This document shows positions 10,458 through 20,503 of a stretch of DNA of 64,000 nucleotides, one piece after another. The number at the start of each line of letters is the position of its first letter. Position 1 is the first letter of the stretch. The translations under genes and the position numbers were made by a program. The stretch is from CAWGYQ01 sp963817395 (GTDB taxonomy: Bacteria; Acidobacteriota; Vicinamibacteria; Vicinamibacterales; CAVPJW01), in assembly GCA_963817395.1 (NCBI GenBank), contig CAWFOC010000006.1:310001-374000 (forward strand), given 5' to 3'. The notes below the pieces were generated by a model. It searched no databases and was not told the origin of the DNA. It saw only the letters and a program-made list of their open reading frames with translations.

Positions 10458-11208
10458 GTGATCGAGACAGAGGATCGAACACGTGAACCGTTCGCCCGAG
10501 CGCAGGCCCCCGCGCCCGTGGTCGAATCGCTCGAGCACGAACTCAAATTCGCTCTGGCCCCGACCGCCGTTCCCGCGCTCCGCGCGTGGCTTCGGGGCGC
10601 CGTGCGGCCCGATCCCGAATTTGCCCACGGCGTCGTGTCCAGCATCTATTACGACACGCGCGACTGGCGACTGTTGTACGAGAAGGTGAACAGCGACTAC
10701 CTGAAGACGAAGGTCCGGGTTCGCTGGTATTCACCGCCACACAGTCCGGAGCAGGGCGGGCGGGCGTTTCTCGAAGCCAAGTATCGCATCGGCAACCGCC
10801 GGGAAAAGGTTCGCATCCCGTTGCCGGAAACGGGCCCCGAACTGATGGCGCGCGGGCTGGACGATGCCATGCTCGTGGAGCTTCCGAAGCGGTTGCGGGC
10901 GCGCGGCCTGGCGGTCGATCCCACGCTCGTTCCGACGCTGCTGATCCGCTACGAGCGTGAACGCTGGGTGGATCTGGGTAGGGCATGCGCGTGTGTCGCT
11001 CGACACGAACATTTCGTGTCCCGCCGCGTCTCCGGGCGTGTTCGCGCCAGTCGTCCCGGGAGCGCTACGAATTGCCATAGTCGAGGCCAAGGGGCATTTC
11101 GCGGAGATTCCCGTAACGCTCTACACCATCACCAGTCTCGGAGGGCGACGGACGTCGTTCTCCAAGTACTGGGCGTGTTATCAGCACAGCCGGCGGCTCG
11201 CCGTGTAG
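10458..11208 (+). CDS. VTC-domain polyphosphate polymerase-like protein (frameshifted near 10980)
   Basis: GTG 10458 start with ACGGAG upstream. About 250 residues, covering one VTC domain (CYTH-like tunnel fold). Recognisable elements are HELKFAL near residue 29, SIYYDTRDW near residue 62, KTKVRVRWY, and FLEAKYRIGNRREKVRI near residue 105. These basic and acidic strands line the nucleotide/polyphosphate tunnel in yeast Vtc4. One extra base near 10980 breaks ERWVDLG from HARVSLDTNI. In bacteria this domain is commonly encoded next to DUF4956 and CotH proteins, as here. Polymerase activity is inferred. Confidence 0.8.
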
Positions 11209-11230
11209 TGACGGAGGTCCGAGGAGTTCT

Positions 11231-11941
11231 ATGCAGCAGCAATTGAATCAGATTCTGTCGGTGCTGGCCGGCGGCAACACCCAGGCGATGAATCAGATTG
11301 GGTTTCCGTCGTTTCTCTTTCTGATGCTCGTCTCGCTGTTCAGCTCCTTTCTGATCACCTATCTCTATACCCATTTCTATGCGAGCCGGGCGACCGGCAG
11401 CCAGGTTCACCGAGCGTTCCCGCTCCTCGGCATCTCGATTACGGCGATCTTCCTCGCCATCCAGTTTTCTCTGCCGTTGTCACTCGGCTTGCTGGGTGCG
11501 CTGTCGATTGTTCGGTTCCGTACGCCCATCAAGGAGCCCGAGGAAATCGGGTTCATCATGCTGGTGATTGCCTCCGCCATCGCCTGCGCAACCTTCAAGT
11601 TGATGTTTCTCGGGATCATTCTGCTCGTGGCCGTCGTCGCGCTGCTGGTGCAGGCGTTCGGCCCTGCGAGACTCCGGGCTGCCGCGCAGGACGGGTTGAT
11701 TGTCCTGACCGTCCCGACCGAGCGCTACCAGGAACACGGCGAGACCATCACGGGTCTCCTGCAGAAGCGGCTCGTGAAAGGGCGACTCGAAAGCCTGTCG
11801 AAGAACGATGGCCAGGTCGTGCTCTCGTACAACTTCAACGGTCTCACGCCGCAGGCCCTGATGGCCCTGCAAGGCGAGCTGGAGCAGGCCGCCGCCGGGT
11901 CGAGCTTCAACGTGTTCTTCAATCGACCTGGAGCACTGTGA
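11231..11941 (+). CDS. DUF4956 family membrane protein
   Basis: ATG 11231 behind GGAGG. 236 residues. Three or four membrane segments in the N-terminal half (SFLFLMLVSLFSSFLITYLY; IQFSLPLSLGLLGALSIVRF), followed by the family signature FRTPIKEPEEIGFIML. A soluble ferredoxin-like C-terminal domain of about 85 residues follows. It sits between VTC and CotH genes. It probably forms the membrane part of that module, perhaps coupling polymerisation with translocation (inference). It overlaps the CotH gene by GTGA. Confidence 0.8.
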   Translation: MQQQLNQILSVLAGGNTQAMNQIGFPSFLFLMLVSLFSSFLITYLYTHFYASRATGSQVHRAFPLLGISITAIFLAIQFSLPLSLGLLGALSIVRFRTPIKEPEEIGFIMLVIASAIACATFKLMFLGIILLVAVVALLVQAFGPARLRAAAQDGLIVLTVPTERYQEHGETITGLLQKRLVKGRLESLSKNDGQVVLSYNFNGLTPQALMALQGELEQAAAGSSFNVFFNRPGAL

Positions 11942-13447
11942 GGTCGAGCGCGTTTCATCGCCACCGATCGGCCATTCTCATCGCGGCTGGCGTTGCGCTG
12001 TTGCTGCTCGTGGCCCTCGCCGTCGAGCGCTTCAAGCTGTTCCCCGCGCTCGTCTTTGCGATCCAGCGAACGCCCGGAAGCATGCCCAGCAGTATGGTCG
12101 TGCCGTCGGCCGAGATTGGCCGGGGCGTGCCCGTCATGTCCCTCTACGTCGAGCCTGACGATCTCTACGATGAGAAGACGGGAATCCTGCGGCACACGCT
12201 CGAGAGAGGCGTCGAATGGGAGCGGCCGGTGTTCGTGTCGTACTTCGACCGCGGGCAGCTGTTGTTCGCCGCCGAGGCGGGTATACGCGTGCATGGGGGG
12301 AAGAGCCGCGAGTTCTCGCCGGTGATGAGCTATCGGCTCTTTTTTCGCAAGAAGTACGGCGCGGACGAGTTTCCGCGCGCCTTGATCTTCACGCCGTCCC
12401 GCGAGCCACTGACGCGTCTGGTCGTCCACAACGATCTTCGCCAGGACAAGCGAGGCATGTGGTGGCACTTCGTCAATCCTCTGGCGTACGACATCGCCCG
12501 TCGCCTCGGCGGCATCACGCCAGACACCAAGCCCGCGCTGGTGTTTCTGAACGGCCAGCCGCAAGGCGCCTACGTCCTCACCGAGCACATCGTCGACACG
12601 TCGTTCGTGGCATCCCGGTTCGGCCACGCGAATTTTACGGCGCGCTCGGCGTTTCCGATGCAGGCGTGGCATCGGCAGCGGAACCCGCCCACGCTGTCGC
12701 GCGCGGAGGTGGAACGCTCACTCGATCTCGAAAGCTTCACCCGGTGGTTCATCTCGGTTCTGTGGTGCGCGGTGACCGACCCGGTCTCAAGGTCTGGTGC
12801 TCAAGGACGACACGCGGCCCGACAGCCGATGGTTTCTCGTCAATTGGGATATGGATCACGCGTTCCAGGATCTCTATCAGAGCGCCCGGCGCGGATCGCC
12901 CTGGGAGCACGACACGTTCCGAACGCTCTTCCGCGACCACGACACGCGGACCGAAGTGATCCGCCGGCTCGTGCGGGAAGATCCCGACTACCGCGAGTAC
13001 TTCAAGCGCGCGCTGGTCGACGCCGTGAACCATCAATTGACGCCAGAGTTCCTCCAGGAACGCTACGACTACTACGCGCGGACCGGCGACGCATTCCGGG
13101 TTCCCCACACCGACTATCTGCCCATCCTCCAGAGCTTCCTGCGGATGCGGACCGCGGCCTTGATGCGGCGGGCGCCGGAGTATGTGGGTTCACCTGGGAG
13201 CTATCGATACGAGCTCACGGCGCCGGAAGGCGCGGAGCTGACGATCGATGGTCACGACGTCGGCAACCACTATGAGGGATGGTATTTCCACGACATGAAC
13301 GTGCAGGTCGACGTGGCGGGCAGGCGGGGCCGCGAGTTCGCGTACTGGGTCGTCAATGGCGAGCGGCTGATGAATACGGGCTCGCGCCTCGAGATGCAGG
13401 TTACCGCCGACACCACGGTCGAGGCCGTCTTTCGATCGACGACGTGA
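11938..13447 (+). CDS. CotH-type protein kinase family protein (frameshifted near 12785)
   Basis: GTG 11938 overlaps the DUF4956 stop. One N-terminal membrane segment is followed by an extracytoplasmic CotH domain. Features include GIRVHGGKSREF near residue 118 (ATP-binding strand region), FLNGQPQGAYVLTEHI near residue 205, and the metal/catalytic NWDMDHAFQD near residue 305. One inserted base near 12785 splits the gene; the corrected length is about 502 residues. A small C-terminal beta domain (ELTIDGHDVG) follows the kinase part. CotH of Bacillus spores phosphorylates coat proteins; the target here is unknown. Confidence 0.8.
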
Positions 13448-13469
13448 CGTGCTCGCTCGCGCGGGGCAA

Positions 13470-14445
13470 CTAGTCGGTCAGCGATCTGAGCTGTTTCTGC
13501 AGGCGGTCGGTAATCGCTTCGTAGAACTCGTCGGCCATCCTCCGGTGGCCGAGATTGGAAGGGTGAAACCCGTCCGGGCCGAGCAGTTCGCGATCGTCAC
13601 CAAACGCGGTGTTGAGATCGACGGCCGTGACGTTGAGATCGTCGGCCAAGTCGATGATTTTTGGATTGAGCTCGTTGATGGCTGCGCGGGTTCCTTCGTG
13701 CAGGGCCTCGCGGCCGTCCGAGATTGGCGTCAGCGTCGCGATGAACACGTCGATCCCTCGATTCTTCGCGATGTTCACCATTTGTCGAAGATCGCTCGCG
13801 ACTGCCGACGCGCCGTCATTTTTGACGTTGTTGACACCTTCTAACAGCAGCAGCACGTCGGGATGCTCGGCGTCGAGCGTGCGGCTGATCCGGCGCAACC
13901 CTTCCTTCGTGTCCTCGCCTCCCACGCCGCTGTTGATCACGGTGAAATCCTGCAGGTGATAACGACCCTCCAGCTTCCCCTCGAGCCGCTCGTGGGTAAG
14001 CGAATGCCGGAGCGAGCGTGATCAGGGACGGCGTCAGTGCCATATAACCTTCGGTGATGCTGTCGCCGAAGGCCAGGAATCGTGTCTTGCTGAGCGTCGC
14101 CGGACGATTGACGCGCACCGAGAAACGGCAACTGGGATGGTCCTTGATGTCCGAGGTCGTGCACGTCACGTTCGTCGTGCCGATCGGAAACGCCGTGCCC
14201 GACTTGGGCGAGCAGGCGAAGTCCGCGTCGGGTAGGCCGTCAGCAACCGATGGCTCTGGAAAGTTGGTCACGCGTGGCCCGCCACGCTCGGATTCCGTAT
14301 CGATATCGGCCGGACACGCCAGGCCGAGCTCGTTGAACGGAATCTCAGCTTCTGGCCCCGAGGGCCCACTTGGTGAGGACGCGCTGCAACTGATGACCAG
14401 AGGGAAGAGAAGGAATAGAAGAGGGCTGCGCAATCTCATAAGCAT
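13470..14445 (-). CDS. HYR-domain/SGNH-hydrolase lipoprotein (frameshifted near 13998)
   Basis: Start ATG 14445. The signal peptide has a lipobox-like PLVISCSAS. A short HYR-like Ig module (FACSPKSGTAFPIGTTNVTC) spans about residues 45-110. The SGNH esterase/lipase domain follows: block I AFGDSITEGYM, block III GVNN, and block V DGFHPSNLGH with the catalytic Asp/His. Removing one base near 13998 joins AFAY to HERLEGKLEGRY. The corrected length is about 324 residues. It is probably an outer-surface or periplasmic esterase, possibly deacetylating a glycan made by the neighbouring cluster (inference). Confidence 0.8.
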
Positions 14446-14514
14446 TTATCGGAAAATCGACCAAAAAAGTTAGCACAGCCGCGCCAGTTCCGTCGACTCC
14501 CCCAAGGTGGGGGG

Positions 14515-16191
14515 TCAGACCGGGGGCTGTAACTGCTGCTCGGTTTGGGCGATTTCCCGGGCCACGCGCTCCTCGGTCCAGCCGAGCTGGGCTCCCATCA
14601 GATTCGCACACCGCTCGAGACACGCCGTACCCGGGTGGCCAAGCGTGCCGAGCCCCGTGCGTCTCATGACGACGTCCTCGAGGCGCAACGCCTGCTCGTG
14701 CCTCACGGCGTACTCCACTTCCGCCTCGATCGTTTCGCGGCCTGGCGCAAGGCTGTGCAGGCCCGACGGCCTCGCAACCCCTGCAGCCACGACTGCCTCC
14801 GTTTGAGTGCCGTAGCTCGCGATGAGGTGCCTGATGGTGGCTTCGTCGAGGGCGTTGGAGAAAGTCGCCAGCGTCCGAGCGGTGAAATCCGCGAGTCGCG
14901 GAATATCTCCGCCAGACAGCGGCGTGACCATCGTTTGACAAACCGAGCGAGGGCGACGCAGCTTCTGTTCGATCACGTTGGCGCCCATTTCCGCCACTCG
15001 CCGCGCAGTCGTGAACTTCGCACCGAGAACGGAGACGAGGCCCTCGACGCCGGCGACCGCTGAGTGATCGACGACCTGGTAGTGCCCGGTGCCTTGATAG
15101 ACGTCCGGCCGGATGGCTTCGGCGGTCAACGGGTACAGGCCCGCGTATGCGTAGCGGATATCACGCGCGGTCAGGTTCGCCCGTGGCAGGGCGCCGTTGA
15201 TGTCGCTCAAGAGTGCCGCCACGTCGCCGCCCGTCGGGCGAACGTGATCGAGCGTGCCGGTGAAGGGGGCGTCGGAGGTCCCGATCAGCGAGTGGCCACG
15301 CCAGGGAATGACGAAGACATGGCGTCCGCCGCGATCGACGACGGTTTCGGCGGGTCGTGACGTCGCGAGCGCCAGCGCATACTCACCGCTCAGGGCTCGA
15401 GTCACGATGTGCGCGCCGCGCGAGAAATGTGTCACCTCACGCGTCAGCCGGGCACGCGGGAGCGTGGCGTTCAGCCCTGGAATCCACGGACCCGCGGCGT
15501 TGACTACGACACGAGCCTTGATGTCGAAGCGGTCCCCGCCTAGTGCGTCGGTGACCGACACGGCAGCCACGCGCGAGCCCTCCTGAACGAACGCGGCCAC
15601 CGGCAGGTAGTTGGCAACGACTGCGCCATTGGCCACGGCAGACTTCAGGAAGGTGAGAACCATGCGCTCCGAGTTGTACATGTGCGATTCGTGCAGGACC
15701 TGAGCGCCAGTCAGATCCGTGGCGTCCGCGAGAAGCGGCACACGCTGGAGCGTCTCGTCCCGGCTCAGAAAACGACTGTTCGGCGGGCGTTTCGACGGGT
15801 CGTCGATGAGACGGTCGTGCCCGATGGCCAGGAGCTCGTAGATCAGCATTCCCGTGCGCAATACCGCCCGGCCGCGACCGAACGATCGTCGGGTTGGGAC
15901 CAGAAATGGCACCCAGCGTGTCAGGTGTGGCGCGATGCATTGAAAGTAGGCCGACTCGAGGGCAGACTCGCGCACTTTGCGAAGCTCGACACGTTGCAGG
16001 TAGCGGATACCACCGTGGAGCAGCTTGGAGGACGCGGAGGAAGTTGCGCATGCGAAGTCGCCCTTTTCGACGAGGGCGACCGACAGCCCGCGGAGCGCAC
16101 AGTCGTGCGCGAGGCATGCGCCGGTGATTCCGCCCCCAATCACCAGCACGTCGAAGCGTTCGTGGCGGAGCCGCTCAAAGCTGCGCTGCAT
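14515..16191 (-). CDS. glpD: Aerobic glycerol-3-phosphate dehydrogenase
   Basis: ATG 16191 gives 558 residues, beginning MQRSFERLRHERFDVLVIGGG. The FAD-binding GGGITGACLAHD lies near residue 20, followed by EKGDFACATSSASSKLLHGG, a GlpD hallmark. NAAGPWI and the C-terminal DUF-like helical domain (ALRLEDVVMRRTG) are intact. It oxidises glycerol-3-phosphate to dihydroxyacetone phosphate and passes electrons to membrane quinones. The 5' end overlaps the upstream GT4 gene by 52 bases on the same strand, suggesting coupled translation. No glpF or glpK is seen nearby. Confidence 0.9.
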   Translation of the reverse strand: MQRSFERLRHERFDVLVIGGGITGACLAHDCALRGLSVALVEKGDFACATSSASSKLLHGGIRYLQRVELRKVRESALESAYFQCIAPHLTRWVPFLVPTRRSFGRGRAVLRTGMLIYELLAIGHDRLIDDPSKRPPNSRFLSRDETLQRVPLLADATDLTGAQVLHESHMYNSERMVLTFLKSAVANGAVVANYLPVAAFVQEGSRVAAVSVTDALGGDRFDIKARVVVNAAGPWIPGLNATLPRARLTREVTHFSRGAHIVTRALSGEYALALATSRPAETVVDRGGRHVFVIPWRGHSLIGTSDAPFTGTLDHVRPTGGDVAALLSDINGALPRANLTARDIRYAYAGLYPLTAEAIRPDVYQGTGHYQVVDHSAVAGVEGLVSVLGAKFTTARRVAEMGANVIEQKLRRPRSVCQTMVTPLSGGDIPRLADFTARTLATFSNALDEATIRHLIASYGTQTEAVVAAGVARPSGLHSLAPGRETIEAEVEYAVRHEQALRLEDVVMRRTGLGTLGHPGTACLERCANLMGAQLGWTEERVAREIAQTEQQLQPPV

Positions 16192-17402
16192 GTCGATCGT
16201 GCGTGTCGCGGCCTGGCCACCCGGTGATAAACGCGAACGAGGCGCTCGCAGAGCGAAGGCCACGAGAACTGCGTGTGCGACCGGTGCCGCAACGCGTGGC
16301 CGAGCTTCGTGCGGCGATCCGCGTCCTGAAGCAGCCCGATCAGTCCGTCGGCGAGAGCGGCCGTGTCGCCAACCTTCGCGTAAACCCCGAGATCGCCGAG
16401 GATCTCGCGATTGACCGGTGTGTCGGTCGCGACGATCGGCAGCGCGCACGCCATATAGTTGAGGAGCTTGCCGTTGGCTTCGGTCAGCGACTGCTTCGCC
16501 GACACGGCGACTGCTCCCAGTGCGAGATGTCGGGCGGCATCGTCATACGGAATGCGGCCCGGCAGGGTGACGTGATCGAGCAGGCCGGCCGTGCGTACTC
16601 TGTCCCGGTACAGCTCCTCGTTGGGATAGCCCATGATCAGGAAATGAGCATCCGGCACGTGCCGCATGACGATGGGCACGGCGTCGAGCAGTGCGTCGAC
16701 TCCCTGGTACTCGGTCAGTACCCCCAGGAACACGACGACGCGTTTTCCCTCGAGATGGTAGCGACGGACCAGCTCGGGATCGGGCGCCAGCGGCTGGAAC
16801 ATCTCGAGGTCGACGCCGTCGGGCAAGGACTCGATGCGGGCGGCAGGCACGCCCTGCATCCGGAGCAGGGACGCCCCCGCCGTCGAGCTCGAGACCAGCG
16901 CGTCGGGTTGGTTCACGAGCCAGCGCTCAAAGCGCCGCATCATCCTGACAACGGCGCCAGACGGCTGCAGAAAGTCATGGTCGATCAGTTCTTCGGTGAC
17001 GCTGCCTTGCAGATCGGCCACCAATGGCACACCGGTCAGCGATCGAAGGGCGATGCCGACAGCGATCCCTTCATGCAGGTGCGCGTGTAGTAGTTGCGGG
17101 CGGAAGCGCCTCGCGGCCCGGTGACTCGCGCCGAGCAGCATCATGTCGAGCGCCGGGCGGCCGTAGCCAGGCCCGAGCGCGCGTGGCTCGAAGCCTGGCA
17201 GTTTTCTCGCGCGCCGGATGACCATGTCGGGGAGGTCGCGGCCGGCATGATAGGTGACGATCTCGGTCGCAATGCCGATCCGGGCGAGAGCACGCGCTTC
17301 TTCGTAGATCCGGACGTGACACCCGCGATCGCCGAAGAACGGCGTCGGCGCCACGATCAACACGCGTTGAATGGAAGGTCGGCCGGGTTCAGCCTCGATC
17401 AT
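16140..17402 (-). CDS. GT4-family glycosyltransferase
   Basis: ATG 17402; 420 residues. The N-terminal Rossmann half begins with RVLIVAPTPFFGDRG and has HAHLHEG near residue 108. The C-terminal half has VVFLGVLTEYQGVD near residue 225, and SLTEANGKLLNYMACALPIVAT near residue 310 in place of the usual E-x7-E region. The last ~17 codons overlap glpD. It is divergently arranged from the membrane protein at 17485. The substrate is unknown; it belongs to the surface glycan region. Confidence 0.8.
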   Translation of the reverse strand: MIEAEPGRPSIQRVLIVAPTPFFGDRGCHVRIYEEARALARIGIATEIVTYHAGRDLPDMVIRRARKLPGFEPRALGPGYGRPALDMMLLGASHRAARRFRPQLLHAHLHEGIAVGIALRSLTGVPLVADLQGSVTEELIDHDFLQPSGAVVRMMRRFERWLVNQPDALVSSSTAGASLLRMQGVPAARIESLPDGVDLEMFQPLAPDPELVRRYHLEGKRVVVFLGVLTEYQGVDALLDAVPIVMRHVPDAHFLIMGYPNEELYRDRVRTAGLLDHVTLPGRIPYDDAARHLALGAVAVSAKQSLTEANGKLLNYMACALPIVATDTPVNREILGDLGVYAKVGDTAALADGLIGLLQDADRRTKLGHALRHRSHTQFSWPSLCERLVRVYHRVARPRHARSTCSAALSGSATNASTCW

Positions 17403-17472
17403 GCAGGTGAGGGCGGGGCCTGGGAAGACGACAGGGACGCCCGAGGCGATTCGCCGATGATCGCAAGACCAG

Positions 17473-17484
17473 TATTATATATGC
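17473..17484. promoter_or_regulatory. AT-rich bidirectional -10-like island
   Basis: This is the only AT-rich stretch in the 82-base divergent spacer. On the + strand TATTAT (17473-17478) lies 6 bases before the GTG at 17485, with a weak TTCGCC 17 bases upstream. On the minus strand the same bases give TATAAT (17479-17474), about 72 bases before the GT4 start at 17402. It could serve both genes. Confidence 0.45.
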
Positions 17485-19405
17485 GTGCTTCCGCTGAAGT
17501 CACCGGCGCCGATGGCCGCTGAACGCCGTCCGATGCACCAGTCGACGCGCGGTGGCCCTATCGATCCCGGCTGGCTGACGGCCTGCCTGCTGTTCGCCGC
17601 AGGCGCCGCGATTGCCCTTTCAGTTGACATCGTTCAAGTCGGCTACAGCATCAAGGGCGACGAAGCCACTTACGTCTCGATGGCGCTCAGCGCTGCCTCC
17701 GACCGCGATCTCGCCTTCGCTCGCGACGATCTCCATCGTTTCTGGACCATCTATCGCCGCGGTCCCGAAGGCATCTTCCTGAAGCGGGGGAAGGAGGTGG
17801 ATGTCTCGATCGACTCCAGGTGGCCGCTAGTCCACGTGGCACGCGGGCCTGATTCGAACGACGACGCGCTGTATTACGGCAAGGCGTTCATCTATCCCGT
17901 GCTGGCGGCGCCCTTCGTCTGGGTTGCCGGGCTGAACGGCATGCTGCTCTTGCACGTCGGTACTGCTCGTTGGGGTATTCCTGGGCTCCTACTATTTCCT
18001 CCGCGCCCGCGCTGACCCCGCGCCATCAGTGCTCTTCGCCCTGGCGTTTCTGGGCGCGTCGATCACGCCGCTCTATGCGGTGTGGCTCACGCCCGAGATC
18101 TTCAATTTCTCGTTCGTGTTCTTTGCCTACTTCCTGTGGCTCTACAAGGAAGTGGCGCCGCCCGCTGCAGGCCGTTGGGCGGCATTCCTGCGCGGCCCGG
18201 CCTCGGATCTGGCGGCAGCCGCGCTGCTTGGACTCGCGACCTACTCGAAGCCCATCAACTTGCCACTGATTGCACCACTTGTGCTGCTCCGATGGTGGCG
18301 CCGCGACTGGCTCGGCGGCTTCGTCGTCGGAACGGTCTGTGCGCTCGTCACGGCCGGATGTTTCCTCCTGACGGCGGCGACAAGCGGCGAGTTCAATTAC
18401 CAGGGCGGCGACCGGAAGACGTTCTACGGGAAGTTTCCCTACGATGGGCCGGGTTCGACTTTCGAGAACCGCGGTGTTGTGTTCGCCACCGATGACCTCA
18501 AAGAGGACGTGCTTCTCGAGCGGCAGGTGTTCTGGACGCGGACGCGCGACAACGCGATGTATTTCTTCGTCGGGCGGCACGCGGGGCTGTTGCCGTACTA
18601 CTTCCCGGCGATCGTGATTCTGGCGCTGTGCGTGATGCGGCGACGTGCGCTCCTCGTGTGGCAGATCCTGTCGCTCGCCGTTCTGGCTGTGACCGCCGGT
18701 GTGTTGCTGCTGTGGCTGCCTTTCACATGGGCCGGGGGCGGCGGCCCACCGGGCAATCGGTATTTTTTGAGCCTCTATCCGGTTCTTCTCTTCGCGGCGC
18801 CTCCACTCGGATCGTCCTTGACGGCCGGGCTCGTGGCCTGGATTGGCGGCGCCATGTTCACGGCGCACATCCTGATCAATCCCTTCGTCTCGTCATCTCG
18901 ACCGTATCTCGCGCCACGCCAGGGGCTTCTACCGCTGCTCCCGGTCGAGATGACGATGGTGAACGACCTGCCGATCATGATCAACTCCGGCCGCGGGCGC
19001 GTGCCGTACGGCGACCCGCGCCTGTACCTCTATTTCCTCGATGACAACGCGTGGCTTCCTGAGCGCGCCGGGATCTGGGTCGCGGGCCGCGCTCGCACCG
19101 AGATCATCATTCGCAGCGGTGAGCCGTTCATCAGGCTGGATGTCACGCTTCGCAGCCTCGTGGCGAACACCGTGACCTTGTCGGCCGGGGCGGGCGAGCG
19201 GACGGTCAATCTTGCGCCAGGCGAAGTCGTCACGGTTTCGCTTCGCGCGCGCGGCTGGTATGCGCGCAGCGGTGTGGGAAGCCTGTTGTCGGTCGAGACC
19301 AGCGACGGTATCGTCCCACGACTGGTCGAGCCGGGAAACCCTGACAACCGATTTCTCGGCGTGCTGTTGCAACTGAACGGCGTCTACGCGACGGTCGGCC
19401 GCTGA
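17485..19405 (+). CDS. GT39-like polytopic membrane protein (frameshifted near 17960)
   Basis: About 640 residues after removing one base near 17960 (…LHVG / VLLVGVFLGSYYFL). The start may be GTG 17485, ATG 17512 or ATG 17533. TM1 (LLFAAGAAIALSVDI) is followed by KGDEATYVSMAL, the acidic first loop expected in ArnT/PMT-like enzymes. About ten further membrane segments follow, then a C-terminal beta-rich extracytoplasmic domain of about 150 residues (residues 490-640). It is likely a lipid-linked sugar transferase or glycan-processing membrane protein. No substrate can be assigned. Confidence 0.65.
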
Positions 19406-19436
19406 TGACGTCTTCCTCTTCGCGTCGGGCGGCACG

Positions 19437-20477
19437 GTGCCGCGCATAGCGGTCGTCACGTCGAGTCCGCCCTTCTCGGAGGGCGGCCATCTCGTCATCG
19501 CGCACTCGCTCGTTCGCGCGCTCAAAGACGCCGGCCACGACGCCTCTCTCGTGATCACGCCGCAGAACCGTTTCGGCCGTCAGGGAGCGGCCTATCTCGC
19601 CACGTGGCTCACCGACGTGGGGCTCGCCGATGAGGACCGGCGCATTCACCAGGTGATCAGCCTGCGATATCCCAGTTACGCGATTCGGCACGACGCCCAC
19701 GTCTGCTGGCTGAACCACACGATGCGGGAGTACTACGATCGGTGGCCGCAATTTTCCGCGAGACTCTCGTGGAAGGGACTGTGGAAGGAACGGACGAGGC
19801 GGGATCTGATCCGCAGAGCCGATCGGCATTTTCTCGGCCGGCTGCGCCGGCTCTTCGTGCAGTCGGGGACGATCGCCGATCGCCTCGATCGATTCCTGGG
19901 TCTGAAGTCGGAGGTACTGTCACCGCCTCCGCCTCAACGCCCATACCGATGCGACGAGTACGGTGACTACCTCTTCGCCGTATCGCGGCTGCACGCGCTC
20001 AAACGCATGGACCTGCTCGTCGAGGCCTTGTCCGAGCCGGAAGCCAGGGGGGTGCGCTGCGTGATTGCCGGCGAGGGGGAAGAGCGGCGGTCGCTCGAGG
20101 CGCTCGTCAAGGCGAGGGGCCTCTCCTCGCGAGTCGATCTCGTCGGACGCGTCAGCGAGGAGGACCTAGTGTCTCACCTGGCCAGGTGCCGTGCCGTCTG
20201 CTTTCCACCGTTCGACGAAGACTACGGCTTCGTGACGGTCGAGGCATTCGCGGCCCGGAAACCCGTCATCACCTGTACGGACAGCGGTGGCGCGCGTGAG
20301 CTCGTGACCGACGGCGTCAGCGGGCTCGTCTGCACGCCGTCACCTTCCGCCCTGGCCATCGGGATCCGCCGGCTGATGGAGGATCGCGTGCTGGCCGAAC
20401 GCATGGGCCGTGCCGGCCACGACCGAATCGCTGCGCTGACATGGGCGGATGCTGTGAAGCGTCTCGTCGTCGTGTAA
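19437..20477 (+). CDS. GT4-family glycosyltransferase
   Basis: GTG 19437; 346 residues, complete. RIAVVTSSPPFSEGGHLV opens the donor fold. YLFAVSRLHALKRMDLLVEAL near residue 180 starts the second Rossmann domain. The sugar-nucleotide motif FDEDYGFVTVEAFAARKPVI near residue 260 fits E-x7-E. It lies 31 bases after the GT39-like gene and 26 before ttcA, closing the polysaccharide region. Confidence 0.85.
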   Translation: MPRIAVVTSSPPFSEGGHLVIAHSLVRALKDAGHDASLVITPQNRFGRQGAAYLATWLTDVGLADEDRRIHQVISLRYPSYAIRHDAHVCWLNHTMREYYDRWPQFSARLSWKGLWKERTRRDLIRRADRHFLGRLRRLFVQSGTIADRLDRFLGLKSEVLSPPPPQRPYRCDEYGDYLFAVSRLHALKRMDLLVEALSEPEARGVRCVIAGEGEERRSLEALVKARGLSSRVDLVGRVSEEDLVSHLARCRAVCFPPFDEDYGFVTVEAFAARKPVITCTDSGGARELVTDGVSGLVCTPSPSALAIGIRRLMEDRVLAERMGRAGHDRIAALTWADAVKRLVVV

Positions 20478-20503
20478 ACTGATTCCGGTCCGCGCCATCC
20501 TTC

